Source of the DNA: Methylomicrobium sp035916875
GTDB taxonomy: Bacteria > Pseudomonadota > Gammaproteobacteria > Methylococcales > Methylomonadaceae
Direction: 5' to 3'
Length of the DNA: 64,000 nt
Assembly: GCF_035916875.1 (NCBI RefSeq)
Contig: NZ_JAXUHN010000091.1
Coordinates: 1-64,000 of the forward strand
Shown here: in pieces, positions 1 through 9,498 of the stretch
Numbering within the stretch: position 1 is the first letter of the stretch
How the letters are laid out: each line of letters opens with the position of its first letter
Position numbers and translations under genes: made by a program
The notes under the pieces: generated by a model
The model's database searches: none
Told to the model about the DNA's origin: nothing
Seen by the model: the letters and a program-made list of their open reading frames with translations, nothing else

Positions 1-116
1 AATTCCGCCATAACTTTGGTCAGCGCTGCCGTCAATGTGGTTTTGCCGTGGTCAACGTGTCCGATGGTGCCGACGTTAACGTGTGGCTTGCTACGGGAAA
101 ATTTCTCTTTGGCCAT
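1..116 (-). CDS. tuf: Elongation factor Tu, N-terminal part (cut by window edge)
   Basis: Only the first 38 codons are present. The translation starts MAKEKFSRSKPHVNVGT and contains the GHVDHGKTT P-loop of EF-Tu, the GTPase that carries aminoacyl-tRNA to the ribosome. The ATG lies at 116 on the minus strand. Three tRNA genes lie just upstream on the same strand in the order Tyr, Gly, Thr, as ahead of tufB in enteric bacteria, so a joint tRNA-tuf transcript is likely. Confidence 0.95.
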   Translation of the reverse strand, partial: MAKEKFSRSKPHVNVGTIGHVDHGKTTLTAALTKVMAE

Positions 117-147
117 GTGAATAAACCTTTAAAAACATTCAAATATC

Positions 148-223
<76 letters not shown>

Positions 224-243
224 AGCGTCACAGAATTCTTTTT

Positions 244-317
244 TGGAGCGGGTGATGGGAATCGAACCCACGTGATCAGCTTGGAAGGCTGGAGTTCTAC
301 CATTGAACTACACCCGC
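244..317 (-). tRNA. tRNA-Gly (anticodon TCC)
   Basis: A 74-nt cloverleaf on the minus strand starts GCGGGTGTAGTTCAATGG. The anticodon loop is CTTCCAA, the T-arm is GGGTTCGATTCCC, and CCA is encoded. It is the middle gene of the Tyr-Gly-Thr-tuf cluster. Confidence 0.97.
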
Positions 318-334
318 AGAACTTCAAAAAAAGT

Positions 335-419
335 TGGTGGAGAGGGGAGGATTCGAACCTCCGAAGGCAGAGCCGGCAGATTTACAGTCTGATCCCTTTG
401 GCCGCTCGGGAACCTCTCC
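335..419 (-). tRNA. tRNA-Tyr (anticodon GTA)
   Basis: An 85-nt class II tRNA on the minus strand starts GGAGAGGTTCCCGAGC. It has the anticodon arm GACTGTAAATC, a long variable arm and an encoded CCA. It is the first gene of the tRNA-tuf cluster; the pth gene lies upstream. Confidence 0.97.
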
Positions 420-502
420 GATAACGAGTTAGTCGCACATTATCTTTTATTAAAAACACCCTGTCAAGAAAAGATTAAGCAGATAACCTAAAAAAACCAG
501 TC

Positions 503-1069
503 CTATGCATTAATCCTGTTCATTACCGCGTCGATTTCGCCCGCCGCCAATTGCGGCACAAAATCTAGCCCGGTTTTGATCGCAGCATCCAGCAAATCCG
601 ATTCCTGCCTTGACGGCGCGGACAACACAAATTCAGCAACCGCCTTCCCTGCTGGAGGCCTACCTATTCCCAATCGCAAACGATAGAAATCTTTCGTACC
701 CAAATGCGCAATGATGTCGCGCAAACCGTTATGACCGGCATGACCACCGTCTTTCTTCAACTTGACGACGCCCGGATTGAAATCAAGCTCGTCATGCACA
801 ACCAGCAATTGCTCCGGCTGTAATTTATAATACTTCAGCAGCGCACCAACCGACTGACCGCTTCGATTCATAAAGGTCGCCGGCTTCAGCAGCAAGAGTT
901 TTTCGGACGCGACCTTACACTCTGCAACCTCACCAAAAAACCGGGCCACCTCCGTGAACGCCACCCCGCACTCGCGCGCAAGATAATCCACAAACAAAAA
1001 CCCGGCATTGTGCCGGGTCTTCTCGTATTGCCGCCCTGGATTTCCCAAACCAACAACAAGCTTTATCAC
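503..1069 (-). CDS. pth: Peptidyl-tRNA hydrolase
   Basis: This 188-aa protein matches the usual Pth length. It cleaves the ester bond of peptidyl-tRNAs released from stalled ribosomes. The N-terminus KLVVGLGNPGRQYEKTRHNAG is the family signature and contains the catalytic His; FMNRSGQSVG and HDELDFNPG follow. The gene starts 8 nt after the rplY stop on the same strand, so the two are almost certainly co-transcribed, a common gammaproteobacterial arrangement. Confidence 0.97.
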   Translation of the reverse strand: MIKLVVGLGNPGRQYEKTRHNAGFLFVDYLARECGVAFTEVARFFGEVAECKVASEKLLLLKPATFMNRSGQSVGALLKYYKLQPEQLLVVHDELDFNPGVVKLKKDGGHAGHNGLRDIIAHLGTKDFYRLRLGIGRPPAGKAVAEFVLSAPSRQESDLLDAAIKTGLDFVPQLAAGEIDAVMNRINA

Positions 1070-1077
1070 TTTTTCAA

Positions 1078-1680
1078 TCAGACAGCCGATTCGTCTTGAC
1101 CTGCTTTACCAGCCATCATCGACACAACCGGCAAGTCATGCTCGGGACCTTGAGCCAACGCCACAATCTCGACGCCCGCAGGCAATACGAGATCCGAAAG
1201 ATGAATCGACCCCCCAACATCCAGCTTAGCCAGATCAACCGCTATAAACTCAGGCAATACACCCGGCAAGCACGAAACTTCTACATCAACCAGGGAATGC
1301 GCCGCAACGCCGCCTTTTTTGCCGCCAACAGAGGTGCTTTCGTTGATGAAATGCAACGGAACATGCACCTTGATTGCTTCGGACATGCTAACTCTCATGA
1401 AATCGAGATGCATGACCTGGAATTTTGCCGGATTACGCTGCACGCCCTTCAAAACCGCTTTTTCGGTTTTACCATCAATCGTGACATCGAGAATATGAGA
1501 GTAAACCGCCTCATGCTCAAGATGCTTGATCACTTCATTATGATTCAAAACCAGCATTTGCGGGTCTTGATGACCACCGTATATCACCGCCGGCACACTG
1601 CCCTGGCGACGCACATTTCTTGCCGCGTTTTTTCCCGACTGCCCACGAGCCTGAGCAACAAATTCAAATACGTTAGACAT
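1078..1680 (-). CDS. rplY: 50S ribosomal protein L25, long (Ctc/TL5) form
   Basis: The 200-aa protein is the two-domain form of L25, which binds 5S rRNA. The N-terminal domain (about 1-95) has the GKNAARNVRRQGSVPAVIYG signature; the C-terminal beta-rich CTC domain carries VDVEVSCLPGVLPEFIAVDL. The short E. coli L25 lacks this second domain. The gene sits between prs upstream and pth downstream in a housekeeping operon. Confidence 0.96.
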   Translation of the reverse strand: MSNVFEFVAQARGQSGKNAARNVRRQGSVPAVIYGGHQDPQMLVLNHNEVIKHLEHEAVYSHILDVTIDGKTEKAVLKGVQRNPAKFQVMHLDFMRVSMSEAIKVHVPLHFINESTSVGGKKGGVAAHSLVDVEVSCLPGVLPEFIAVDLAKLDVGGSIHLSDLVLPAGVEIVALAQGPEHDLPVVSMMAGKAGQDESAV

Positions 1681-1721
1681 TTTTCTTAACCCCGCGCTTC
1701 AACGCGCAAAACTTTATTCTA

Positions 1722-2675
1722 TCAATCGACATACAGCGAACTGACCGACTCACCGACCGCAATGCGCCTGATCGTTTCAGCTAATAACTCGGCGACGCTA
1801 AGCTGCCTGATTCTCCCCAGCGCCTCAGCCTCGGGCCGCAAAGGAATCGTATCGGTCACCACCAACTCATCCAGGACTGAGCGCTCGAGATTCGAGATAG
1901 CCGCCCCCGACAACACGGCATGCGTACAATACGCAACCACCTTGATTGCGCCATGGTCTTTCAACGCCTTCGCCGCATGACACAAGGTGCCCGCCGTATC
2001 AACAAGATCATCGACCAGAACACAACTGCGCCCATCAACATCGCCAATGATGTGCATCACCTCGGAGACATTGGCTTTCGGTCTGCGCTTGTCGATGATC
2101 GCCAGATCCGCATCATCGAGCCTTTTGGCTAACGCCCGCGCTCTTACAACCCCACCAACATCGGGCGACACCACCATCAATCTATGATATTTCTGTCGCC
2201 ATACATCACCCAACAAAATCGGCGAGGCATACACATTATCAACAGGAATATCAAAAAAACCTTGAATCTGGTCAGCATGCAAATCGACTGTCAACAAACG
2301 ATGCGCACCCGCCTGCTCGATCATTTTCGCAACCAGCTTCGCGGTGATCGGCACCCGCGCCGAGCGAGTCCGCCTGTCCTGCCTGGCGTAGCCGTAATAA
2401 GGGATCACCGCAGTGATTCTTGATGCCGACGCCCGCTTCAACGCGTCGATCATCACCAACAACTCCATCAAGTTTTCATTATTCGGCGAACAGGTCGGCT
2501 GGATAACAAAAACATCCTTGCCGCGGACGTTTTCTCCAATTTCGACAGCGACCTCTCCGTCGCTAAATCGACCCACGCTCGCCAAACCGAGCCGCATATT
2601 GAGCTTTCTTACAATACCTTCTGATAAAGCCAGATTGGCATTTCCGGAAAACACCATCATTGCGGATTCATTCAT
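1722..2675 (-). CDS. prs: Ribose-phosphate pyrophosphokinase (PRPP synthetase)
   Basis: The 317-aa protein makes phosphoribosyl diphosphate from ribose 5-phosphate and ATP, for purine, pyrimidine, His and Trp synthesis. It shows PYYGYARQDRR, the VDLHADQIQGFF loop and the PRPP-binding motif VLVDDLVDTAGTLCHAA. Length is standard. tRNA-Gln and ispE lie upstream and rplY-pth downstream, all on the minus strand. Confidence 0.97.
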   Translation of the reverse strand: MNESAMMVFSGNANLALSEGIVRKLNMRLGLASVGRFSDGEVAVEIGENVRGKDVFVIQPTCSPNNENLMELLVMIDALKRASASRITAVIPYYGYARQDRRTRSARVPITAKLVAKMIEQAGAHRLLTVDLHADQIQGFFDIPVDNVYASPILLGDVWRQKYHRLMVVSPDVGGVVRARALAKRLDDADLAIIDKRRPKANVSEVMHIIGDVDGRSCVLVDDLVDTAGTLCHAAKALKDHGAIKVVAYCTHAVLSGAAISNLERSVLDELVVTDTIPLRPEAEALGRIRQLSVAELLAETIRRIAVGESVSSLYVD

Positions 2676-2717
2676 TTTTTATCACTCCTAAAATGAACTC
2701 GACTTGATGCGGGAAAA

Positions 2718-2792
2718 TGGCTGGGTCGCAAGGATTCGAACCTTGGTATGCGGGGATCAAAACCCCGTGCCTTACCGCTTGGCGACGACCCA
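2718..2792 (-). tRNA. tRNA-Gln (anticodon TTG)
   Basis: A 75-nt cloverleaf on the minus strand starts TGGGTCGTCGCCAAGC. The anticodon arm is GGGGTTTTGATCCCC, the T-arm is AAGGTTCGAATCCTT, and CCA is encoded. It lies only 4 nt after the ispE stop and about 40 nt before prs, so it is probably processed from the operon transcript. Confidence 0.97.
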
Positions 2793-2796
2793 ATAA

Positions 2797-3678
2797 TTAT
2801 GAAATATTTTTTACAGCCCGCAGCTTCGCATACAAAGGAGACTCATTAAGCCCCTTGACCAAATAGCATTGCCATTTGCCTGCAAGCGCCTGATATGCGC
2901 TTTTCGCGGACTGCTCCGAATTAAACTGCGCAAACACACAAGCCCCTGTCCCTGTCAGCCTGCCTTGCGCAAATTCGGACAAAGCAATCAAAGCTTCCCC
3001 AACTGCTTTATAACGCCGACCCACAACATCTAGACAATCGTTTTGACATTGCCCGGCGATAAAGTCGGCCATTTTGATTGATTTACTATCTCGTGTCAAG
3101 TTTTTATCCGAAAAAATTTCTCCGGTATTCACATGGCAATCCGGACGGATTACGACAGTCCAGCATTCAGGCACTCGAATCGGCTCCAGCAGCTCGCCAA
3201 CACCCTCGCCCCAGGCTGCCTGACCGAACACAAAGACCGGCACATCGGCGCCCAACCGTAAGCCAAGATGCATCAACCGCTTTATCGGCAGACCTAGCCC
3301 CCATAAATGATTCAGCGCCACCAACGTCGTTGCAGCGTCCGAACTACCGCCACCTAATCCGCCACCCATCGGCAATTTTTTTTCGACTTCGATCGCAACC
3401 CCTCCTGCATAACCGGTCTCAGCTTTTAGCAATCGCGCCGCCCTCACCGTCAAATCATCCGATTCCGCCACGCCTGGCAGCGTTCGAAAAAGACTGACCC
3501 GATCTTCACAGATCGGATGAAAAGTGATCCAGTCGCACAAATCGATGAACTGAAATACCGTCTGCAACAGATGATAGCCATCGGCGCGTCGCCCGATGAT
3601 ACGCAACATCAAATTCAATTTTGCCGGCGCGGGCCATTTCTCCGCCCATGCCGACAAATTAGTGTGCATTTCTGCCAT
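2797..3678 (-). CDS. ispE: 4-diphosphocytidyl-2-C-methyl-D-erythritol kinase
   Basis: This GHMP kinase of the MEP isoprenoid pathway phosphorylates CDP-methylerythritol with ATP. The 293-aa sequence has the substrate motif PAPAKLNLMLRIIGRRADGYH and the glycine-rich ATP loop LPMGGGLGGGSSDAA. The start region overlaps the end of lolB by about 20 nt; an ATG at 3669 is an alternative start. The order lolB-ispE-tRNA-Gln-prs is typical of Gammaproteobacteria. Confidence 0.96.
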   Translation of the reverse strand: MAEMHTNLSAWAEKWPAPAKLNLMLRIIGRRADGYHLLQTVFQFIDLCDWITFHPICEDRVSLFRTLPGVAESDDLTVRAARLLKAETGYAGGVAIEVEKKLPMGGGLGGGSSDAATTLVALNHLWGLGLPIKRLMHLGLRLGADVPVFVFGQAAWGEGVGELLEPIRVPECWTVVIRPDCHVNTGEIFSDKNLTRDSKSIKMADFIAGQCQNDCLDVVGRRYKAVGEALIALSEFAQGRLTGTGACVFAQFNSEQSAKSAYQALAGKWQCYLVKGLNESPLYAKLRAVKNIS

Positions 3679-4252
3679 TGAGAGTCCATTGATCGATGAT
3701 CAGTTTTAATTTGACTCGGTCATTCGCGACCGACATTTTACGCGGCAACAGCAACTGTCCGACCGGCTGCATTGCCTGGAACGCAACCGTCCAGCCTGAC
3801 TGCTTGAAGCCGCTATCGGCGTCTTCCACATCCTGACCGGGCTCAGGCAGACCGAGCACCCAGTAACGTAGCGAAGCGACCGGCACAAACACGCCCAATT
3901 GCCGATTGATGAAACCCTCGGGATCGCCAGACGACTCGACCTTGCCGTCGCCCTGCGCCACCGTGACGACATTGCCGGCCAGATGAATCATGACAGCCCC
4001 CTGCCCCAACGGCCCCGACAACTTGATTTGTTCGTCATCACGCTGATGCGCCCAGGCCAGATCGGCAGTCCAGGAATCGCGCTCGCCCGTCAATGCAACC
4101 CGGCCTTCCAACGACCACGGCTCCAGGCGATATAGCTCCTGATTTATAGCTTTTGAATAAGATATTTCGGGCGGAACCGCAGTGAATAGAGCACAGCCCG
4201 GCAGTGCGGCCGCTAACGCCGCGCAAAGCAGCCATTTTGCTTTTTCCTGCAC
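3659..4252 (-). CDS. lolB: Outer-membrane lipoprotein receptor LolB
   Basis: LolB takes lipoproteins from the periplasmic carrier LolA and inserts them into the outer membrane. The chosen start is a GTG at 4252. It follows a GGAAAGG ribosome site and gives a canonical lipoprotein signal VQEKAKWLLCAALAAALPGC. ATGs at 4312-4306 would add an atypical 20-residue leader. The mature part has WSLEGRVALTGERDSWTADL and ends with a LKLIIDQW strand, as in LolB. Length is 197 aa, near the usual 200-210. The end overlaps ispE. Confidence 0.85.
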   Translation of the reverse strand: MQEKAKWLLCAALAAALPGCALFTAVPPEISYSKAINQELYRLEPWSLEGRVALTGERDSWTADLAWAHQRDDEQIKLSGPLGQGAVMIHLAGNVVTVAQGDGKVESSGDPEGFINRQLGVFVPVASLRYWVLGLPEPGQDVEDADSGFKQSGWTVAFQAMQPVGQLLLPRKMSVANDRVKLKLIIDQWTLNGRNAH

Positions 4253-4328
4253 CCGCGCGAACCCTTTCCATCCAACATCGGAAGAGCAATAGATTTCGTT
4301 CTGCATCATCAATACGCGATCAGGCCGA

Positions 4329-6071
4329 TCATTCCGCGCGGTTCAATATTCTTTGCTTGAAATCGAGCAAATATTCGTCATCCGGCGCAGCCTTAATAGC
4401 TTTGTCGAACAACTGTCTCGCCTCGTCTTTTCTCCCCAAGGCCCAGAGCACTTCGGCGATATGTGCAGCAATCTCGTTTTCTCTCTGTTTCGCATAAGCC
4501 CGCTGCAGATACTCTAAGGCTTTTTGAGCATGACCCTGCTTGAACAACAGCCATCCGTAGCTATCCAGAATAACCGGCTCATTAGGCTGCAGTCTCAAAG
4601 CATGCAGCAAATATTTCTCGGCTTCGTCCAGACGCGCTGGAAAACTCAACAGCGTATAACCAAGCGCATTTAGCGCTTCCGGATTATCCGGGGATTGCGC
4701 GAGAATTTTTTTCAGATCGGACTCCAGCACATCCAGTTTGTCGATCCGCTCGGCGAGCAATGCACGAGTGTAGAGTAACTCCTTGCTGTCCGGCTGCTCA
4801 GAAAGCGCCGCAGTCAGGACATCATAGGCTTCTTGATAATGTTTCTGCTGATTCAGCAATTCCGCCTTCATCAGCGTAATACGGATCCTTTCCTTTGGAA
4901 AACTGTCTTGCATAGACTCCAAACGCGAAATAGCTTCATCATACTGCTTGTCATGCGCGAGCAGATTGACCGCGGCGACGCCCGCCTCGAAATTGAAAGG
5001 CTCCGCTCTAACCTGATCATACCAGTTCAGTGCTTTTTTAATGTTATCGCGCTTTTCCTCCAGCTTGCCGAGGTAAAACCTAGCCTGCTCCCGCCATTCG
5101 TTTTCATCAAGCAGTTTCTTCAAAATCCTTTCGGCTTCGTTGTCCCGATCCAACTGCATATCCACCAGAGCCAACGCGAGCCAGCTTTCAAAATCCTTCG
5201 GATCTTTTTCAACCAGTGCTTGATAGACCTTGCCTGCCTCATCGTACTCACCGGTCTTGATCAACAGCTGCGTCAGCATTTTGCTGATTTTTTGATTGTC
5301 TGGATATTTCAGATGGACGTTGCGCAACAAGCCAACCGCTTTCGGCAAATCGCCAGACAATACCGCAATCTGCGCCTGGAAAGCCAACGCCTTGTCCCAA
5401 TCAGGCTGAAATTTCAACGCCTGCTCGACCTTTTTTTCGGCAAGATCCTGATTTTTCATCTGCATCGCGATGATCGACTGGAGATAATAAATGATCGCCT
5501 GATCCGGTTTCTTGACCGACAACGCTTCCAGCGAGTCGTAAACGACCGGCAGCTTGCCTTCGCTTTGGAGTGCGTTTGCAATTTCCAGCACCGCGCTCTC
5601 GAAACCGGCCGGATCGCTGTCCAAAATTGCGGCCAGATGTTCCTGCGTTTTTTGTTGGTCCCCATCCTTCAAGCTGGTCAATACCGCGAGTTTTCTCGCG
5701 GTAAGATTCCGCGGCTCCTTTTTTAGCCATAACGCCAGCGACTTTTTTAATTTTTTCGCATCCTTCAGATACATCGCGATCATCGCCGCCCTTTCGGCAG
5801 GCTTCGGATCCTTGACCCGCTTAGCCGCTTCGATATAACCTTCATAGGCCAGTTCGTACTGCCCGCGCTGACCGGCAATCTCCGCCGACATCAGCATAAA
5901 CAGTACGTCCTGGTCGATTTCTGTTTTCGCCTCGCTTTGTTTCGGGAGTTCTTTTTTGATCGACTGAGCGGAAGCTGCCGGCGTCACGGGCTCTTGCGGT
6001 TTTTCTGGCGAGCTGGCGCAACCATTGAGTAGAATAAGGGCTAACACCGCAAACAATCTAAAAATTAACAC
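4329..6071 (-). CDS. TPR-repeat lipoprotein
   Basis: A 580-aa protein with a lipoprotein signal ending LALILLNGC (acylated Cys18), then a Pro/Glu linker and about 12-14 tetratricopeptide repeats. Examples are NPEALNALGYTLLSFPARLDEAEKYL and PVILDSYGWLLFKQGHAQKAL. TPR proteins are scaffolds and the partner here is unknown. The gene ends just upstream of lolB and starts 172 nt from divergent hemA. This hemA/TPR-lipoprotein/lolB arrangement recurs in Gammaproteobacteria. A role in outer-membrane biogenesis is only an inference. Confidence 0.85.
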   Translation of the reverse strand: MLIFRLFAVLALILLNGCASSPEKPQEPVTPAASAQSIKKELPKQSEAKTEIDQDVLFMLMSAEIAGQRGQYELAYEGYIEAAKRVKDPKPAERAAMIAMYLKDAKKLKKSLALWLKKEPRNLTARKLAVLTSLKDGDQQKTQEHLAAILDSDPAGFESAVLEIANALQSEGKLPVVYDSLEALSVKKPDQAIIYYLQSIIAMQMKNQDLAEKKVEQALKFQPDWDKALAFQAQIAVLSGDLPKAVGLLRNVHLKYPDNQKISKMLTQLLIKTGEYDEAGKVYQALVEKDPKDFESWLALALVDMQLDRDNEAERILKKLLDENEWREQARFYLGKLEEKRDNIKKALNWYDQVRAEPFNFEAGVAAVNLLAHDKQYDEAISRLESMQDSFPKERIRITLMKAELLNQQKHYQEAYDVLTAALSEQPDSKELLYTRALLAERIDKLDVLESDLKKILAQSPDNPEALNALGYTLLSFPARLDEAEKYLLHALRLQPNEPVILDSYGWLLFKQGHAQKALEYLQRAYAKQRENEIAAHIAEVLWALGRKDEARQLFDKAIKAAPDDEYLLDFKQRILNRAE

Positions 6072-6243
6072 AAAAACGTCCTATAATTCGTCAGGCCTAA
6101 GATTATAAGGAAAATCGGATGATTCACGCATCTAAATTTATTCCTATCGGCTCAAGTAAAATACGCTAATCACATCTGCATAGACACACGAATGAATGTA
6201 AAGCTCAATCCGGCAGCCGCCGTTTGAAATTATCGATAAAACC

Positions 6244-7503
6244 ATGACGCTTCTTGCCGTAGGACTCAATTACAATACCGCCCCGCTTGCGGTCCGCGAA
6301 CGCCTGGCTTTCCCTACCGAAATACTGGATTCGGCCTTACAGGAACTGGCGCGCCTCCAAGAAATCCGTGAAGTGGCAATCCTGTCTACCTGCAACCGCA
6401 CCGAGTTTTATTGCACGACCGATTCGCCGGACGGGCAGATATTGGTCGATTGGGTCGCCAGCAGCCGAGATATCCGCCCCGCCGACTTCGCGCCGTATTT
6501 ATATTGCCATACCGACACCCAATTAATCCGCCACATGTTCCGCGTCGCCAGCGGACTGGATTCGATGATTCTTGGCGAACCGCAGATTCTCGGACAAATG
6601 AAAACCGCCTATCAGGCCGCGCTCGAAGCCGGCACGATAGGCAAACAACTCGGCAAGCTGTTTCAATCGACCTTCAGTGCAGCGAAGAAAGTCCGCACCG
6701 ACACTGCGATCGGCTCGAGCCCGGTTTCGGTCGCCTTTGCCGCAGTGCAAATGGCGCAGCAGATTTTCGACAGCCTCAGCGATCAAACCGCGCTGTTGAT
6801 CGGCGCCGGCGAAACCATCGAACTGACCGCCCGACACCTGACACAGCAAGGCATCGGGCGCATCATCATCGCGAACCGCACCTATGATAAGGCGCATACG
6901 TTGGCGATGCAATTCAACGGCTTTGCGATCGCCTTATCGGAACTGCCGAATCATCTGGAAGAAGCCGACATCGTGATCTCCTCGACCGCCAGCCAATTGC
7001 CTATCCTCGGCAAAGGCCGTGTCGAGAGTGCACTGAAAAAACGCAAACACAAACCGATGTTCATGGTCGATCTAGCCGTGCCGCGCGACATCGAAGCGGA
7101 AGTCGAACAACTCCGGGACGTTTACCTTTACACCGTTGACGATCTGAAAAACACGATCGATCAAAACATGAATTCTCGCCGCCAGGCCGCCGAGCAAGCC
7201 GAGGAGATCATCGACACGCAGGTCGGCAATTTTCTGGCCTGGTTGCGCGCGCAAGGCGCCCAGACGACGATTCAGGATTATCGCCGGCAGGCAGAACAGA
7301 TTAGAGAAGAAGCTTTGCAAAAAGCGCTCGCCATGTTAAAAAATGGCGCGCCGCCCGAAGAAGCATTGAACCGGTTGGCCCATAGCTTGACTAACAAGCT
7401 GATTCATACTCCGAGCGCGCAAATAAGAGCCGCTGCCGAAAACGAAAGACACGACCTGATCGCCGCGGCTCGCGAAATTCTGAAATTACAACACTCTCAA
7501 TGA
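6244..7503 (+). CDS. hemA: Glutamyl-tRNA reductase
   Basis: The first enzyme of C5 tetrapyrrole synthesis reduces glutamyl-tRNA to glutamate-1-semialdehyde with NADPH. The 419-aa protein has the nucleophile Cys50 in ILSTCNRTEFY, the motif ASGLDSMILGEPQILGQMK and the NADPH loop LLIGAGETIELTA. Its TGA overlaps the ATG of prfA (ATGA), so the two are translationally coupled. Confidence 0.97.
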   Translation: MTLLAVGLNYNTAPLAVRERLAFPTEILDSALQELARLQEIREVAILSTCNRTEFYCTTDSPDGQILVDWVASSRDIRPADFAPYLYCHTDTQLIRHMFRVASGLDSMILGEPQILGQMKTAYQAALEAGTIGKQLGKLFQSTFSAAKKVRTDTAIGSSPVSVAFAAVQMAQQIFDSLSDQTALLIGAGETIELTARHLTQQGIGRIIIANRTYDKAHTLAMQFNGFAIALSELPNHLEEADIVISSTASQLPILGKGRVESALKKRKHKPMFMVDLAVPRDIEAEVEQLRDVYLYTVDDLKNTIDQNMNSRRQAAEQAEEIIDTQVGNFLAWLRAQGAQTTIQDYRRQAEQIREEALQKALAMLKNGAPPEEALNRLAHSLTNKLIHTPSAQIRAAAENERHDLIAAAREILKLQHSQ

Positions 7504-8585
7504 AAGACTCCATCAAACTCAAACTGGAAAATCTAAGCGAACGTTACGAAGAAATCGCCTCCCTCCTCTCCCAACCAGAAGTTCAAAACAATCAAAAGCA
7601 GCAGCGCTCATTGAGCCAGGAATACGCACAGATCGGCCCCCTGGTCGATTGCTTTCGGCGTTATGAACAGGCCCAAACGCAGCGCCAATCCGCCCAGGAC
7701 ATGGCCAATGACAGCGACCCGGAACTGCGCGAGATGGCTCGCGAGGAAATCCGCGACGCGGAGGCGCTGATCGAAGCACTCGAACACGAACTGCAGATCC
7801 TGTTGCTGCCGAAGGATCCGAACGATAACCGCAATATCTTTCTCGAAGTACGCGCCGGCACCGGCGGCGATGAAGCGGCAATTTTTTCCGGCGATCTTTC
7901 CCGCATGTATCAGCGCTATGCCGAACGCAAGGGCTGGCAAACCGAAGTGATCAGCGAAAACCCCGGCGAGCATGGCGGCTATAAAGAAATCATCCTGCGC
8001 GTCTCCGGGCGCGACGTATATTCGCAATTGAAATTCGAATCCGGCACACACCGGGTACAGCGCGTTCCCGAAACCGAATCGCAAGGCCGCATCCATACCT
8101 CGGCCTGCACGGTCGCGATCATGCCCGAAATCGATGAAGTCGATGCGATCGATATCAATCCGGCCGACCTACGTATCGACACCTACCGCTCGTCGGGCGC
8201 CGGCGGTCAGCACGTCAACAAAACCGAATCGGCGATCCGGATTACCCATATTCCGACCGGCGTAGTGGTCGAATGCCAGGACGAACGTTCGCAGCACAAA
8301 AACCGCGCCCGCGCAATGTCGCTGCTGCAATCGCGGCTGCTTGCCGCGGAGCAGGAAAAGCAAAGTTCCGAACAGGCCAGAGCGCGCAAATTGCAGGTCG
8401 GCTCAGGCGACCGCTCCGAGCGCATCCGCACCTACAACTACCCGCAAGGCCGCCTGACAGACCACCGCATCAACTTGACCCTTTACAAACTCGACGACAT
8501 CATGGAAGGCGGTCTCGAACAAGTCGTACAGCCACTGATCAGCGAGCATCAAGCGGAACTTCTGACCCAACTGGGCGAAGACTAA
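7500..8585 (+). CDS. prfA: Peptide chain release factor 1
   Basis: RF1 terminates translation at UAA and UAG. The 361-aa protein has the domain 3 GGQ motif at residues 235-237 within SSGAGGQHVNKTESA, where Gln237 is the residue methylated by PrmC. The downstream gene is prmC, 5 nt away. hemA-prfA-prmC is the standard gammaproteobacterial operon. Confidence 0.98.
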   Translation: MKDSIKLKLENLSERYEEIASLLSQPEVQNNQKQQRSLSQEYAQIGPLVDCFRRYEQAQTQRQSAQDMANDSDPELREMAREEIRDAEALIEALEHELQILLLPKDPNDNRNIFLEVRAGTGGDEAAIFSGDLSRMYQRYAERKGWQTEVISENPGEHGGYKEIILRVSGRDVYSQLKFESGTHRVQRVPETESQGRIHTSACTVAIMPEIDEVDAIDINPADLRIDTYRSSGAGGQHVNKTESAIRITHIPTGVVVECQDERSQHKNRARAMSLLQSRLLAAEQEKQSSEQARARKLQVGSGDRSERIRTYNYPQGRLTDHRINLTLYKLDDIMEGGLEQVVQPLISEHQAELLTQLGED

Positions 8586-8590
8586 GCCGG

Positions 8591-9430
8591 ATGACCACGA
8601 TAGCAACGTTACTCAGGGATGCGGTCGCCATACTCGCTGCCGGTTCCGACTCGGCCGCGCTCGATGCGGAAATCCTGCTGAGCCTCGCGCTGGACAAGCC
8701 CAGGTCATATCTTCGCGCCTGGCCGGACCGAGAGCCGGTGGCGGATCAAATCGAGCGTTTCAATGCGTTGCTTCAGCAACGGCATCAAGGTGCGCCGATC
8801 GCCTATCTGACCGGACGCCGCGAATTCTGGTCGCGCGACTTTCAGGTTACCCCCGACGTGCTGATTCCGCGCCCCGAAACCGAACTCCTGATCGAAATCA
8901 GCCTGACCCTGCTTCCGAAAGATCAACCGGCGAAACTCATCGACCTCGGCACCGGCTCAGGCATCATTGCGATCACGCTGGCCAAGGAGTTGCCGAATGC
9001 CGAAGTGACCGCGACCGATTTGAGCCTAGCCGCGCTGAAGATCGCCAAACACAATGCATCAGAACATCAAGCCGATCGTATTCGCTTCATTCATAGCAAC
9101 TGGTTCGCCTCGGCGCCGCCGGAAAAATTCGATCTAGTAATCAGCAATCCGCCTTATATCGCCGAAAACGACAGCCACCTCGATCAGGGCGATTTGCGCT
9201 TCGAACCCAGATCCGCGCTAACCGCGCCGCACCAGGGCCTCGCCGACATTCAAACGCTTGCAAGCGACGCCCGTCCTTACCTGAAAACCGGCGGCCATCT
9301 CCTGGTCGAACACGGTTACGATCAGGAACACGCCGTGCAGTCGATTTTTCGGAATTTGGGTTATGATAGCGTGCAAACTTATAAAGATTTGTCCGGGCGG
9401 CCCCGGGCAACGTATGGAAGAAATCGATAG
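8591..9430 (+). CDS. prmC: Release factor glutamine methyltransferase
   Basis: PrmC methylates the GGQ glutamine of RF1 and RF2 with S-adenosylmethionine. The 279-aa protein has the SAM-binding motif LIDLGTGSGIIAITLAKEL and the catalytic NPPY motif in LVISNPPYIAEND. An open frame extends upstream into prfA, but the ATG at 8591 directly after the prfA stop gives the normal length. Confidence 0.97.
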   Translation: MTTIATLLRDAVAILAAGSDSAALDAEILLSLALDKPRSYLRAWPDREPVADQIERFNALLQQRHQGAPIAYLTGRREFWSRDFQVTPDVLIPRPETELLIEISLTLLPKDQPAKLIDLGTGSGIIAITLAKELPNAEVTATDLSLAALKIAKHNASEHQADRIRFIHSNWFASAPPEKFDLVISNPPYIAENDSHLDQGDLRFEPRSALTAPHQGLADIQTLASDARPYLKTGGHLLVEHGYDQEHAVQSIFRNLGYDSVQTYKDLSGRPRATYGRNR

Positions 9431-9498
9431 GCGAAAGGCAAAAAGCTGAAGCAATATCCCTTTCGCCTTGTCCCTTTCACCTTTAGCTTGAATTCGCC

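Noticed and set aside
1096..1689. 197-aa plus-strand frame
   Set aside because: Antisense to rplY, with codon positions mirroring the real gene; no family features.
4833..5726. 297-aa plus-strand frame
   Set aside because: Antisense to the TPR lipoprotein gene, whose repeats and lipobox are clear.
9431..9466. GCGAAAGG...CCTTTCGC inverted repeat after prmC
   Set aside because: The 20-nt loop and lack of a T-run make it a poor terminator, and the surrounding CCCTTTC repeats explain it as simple sequence.
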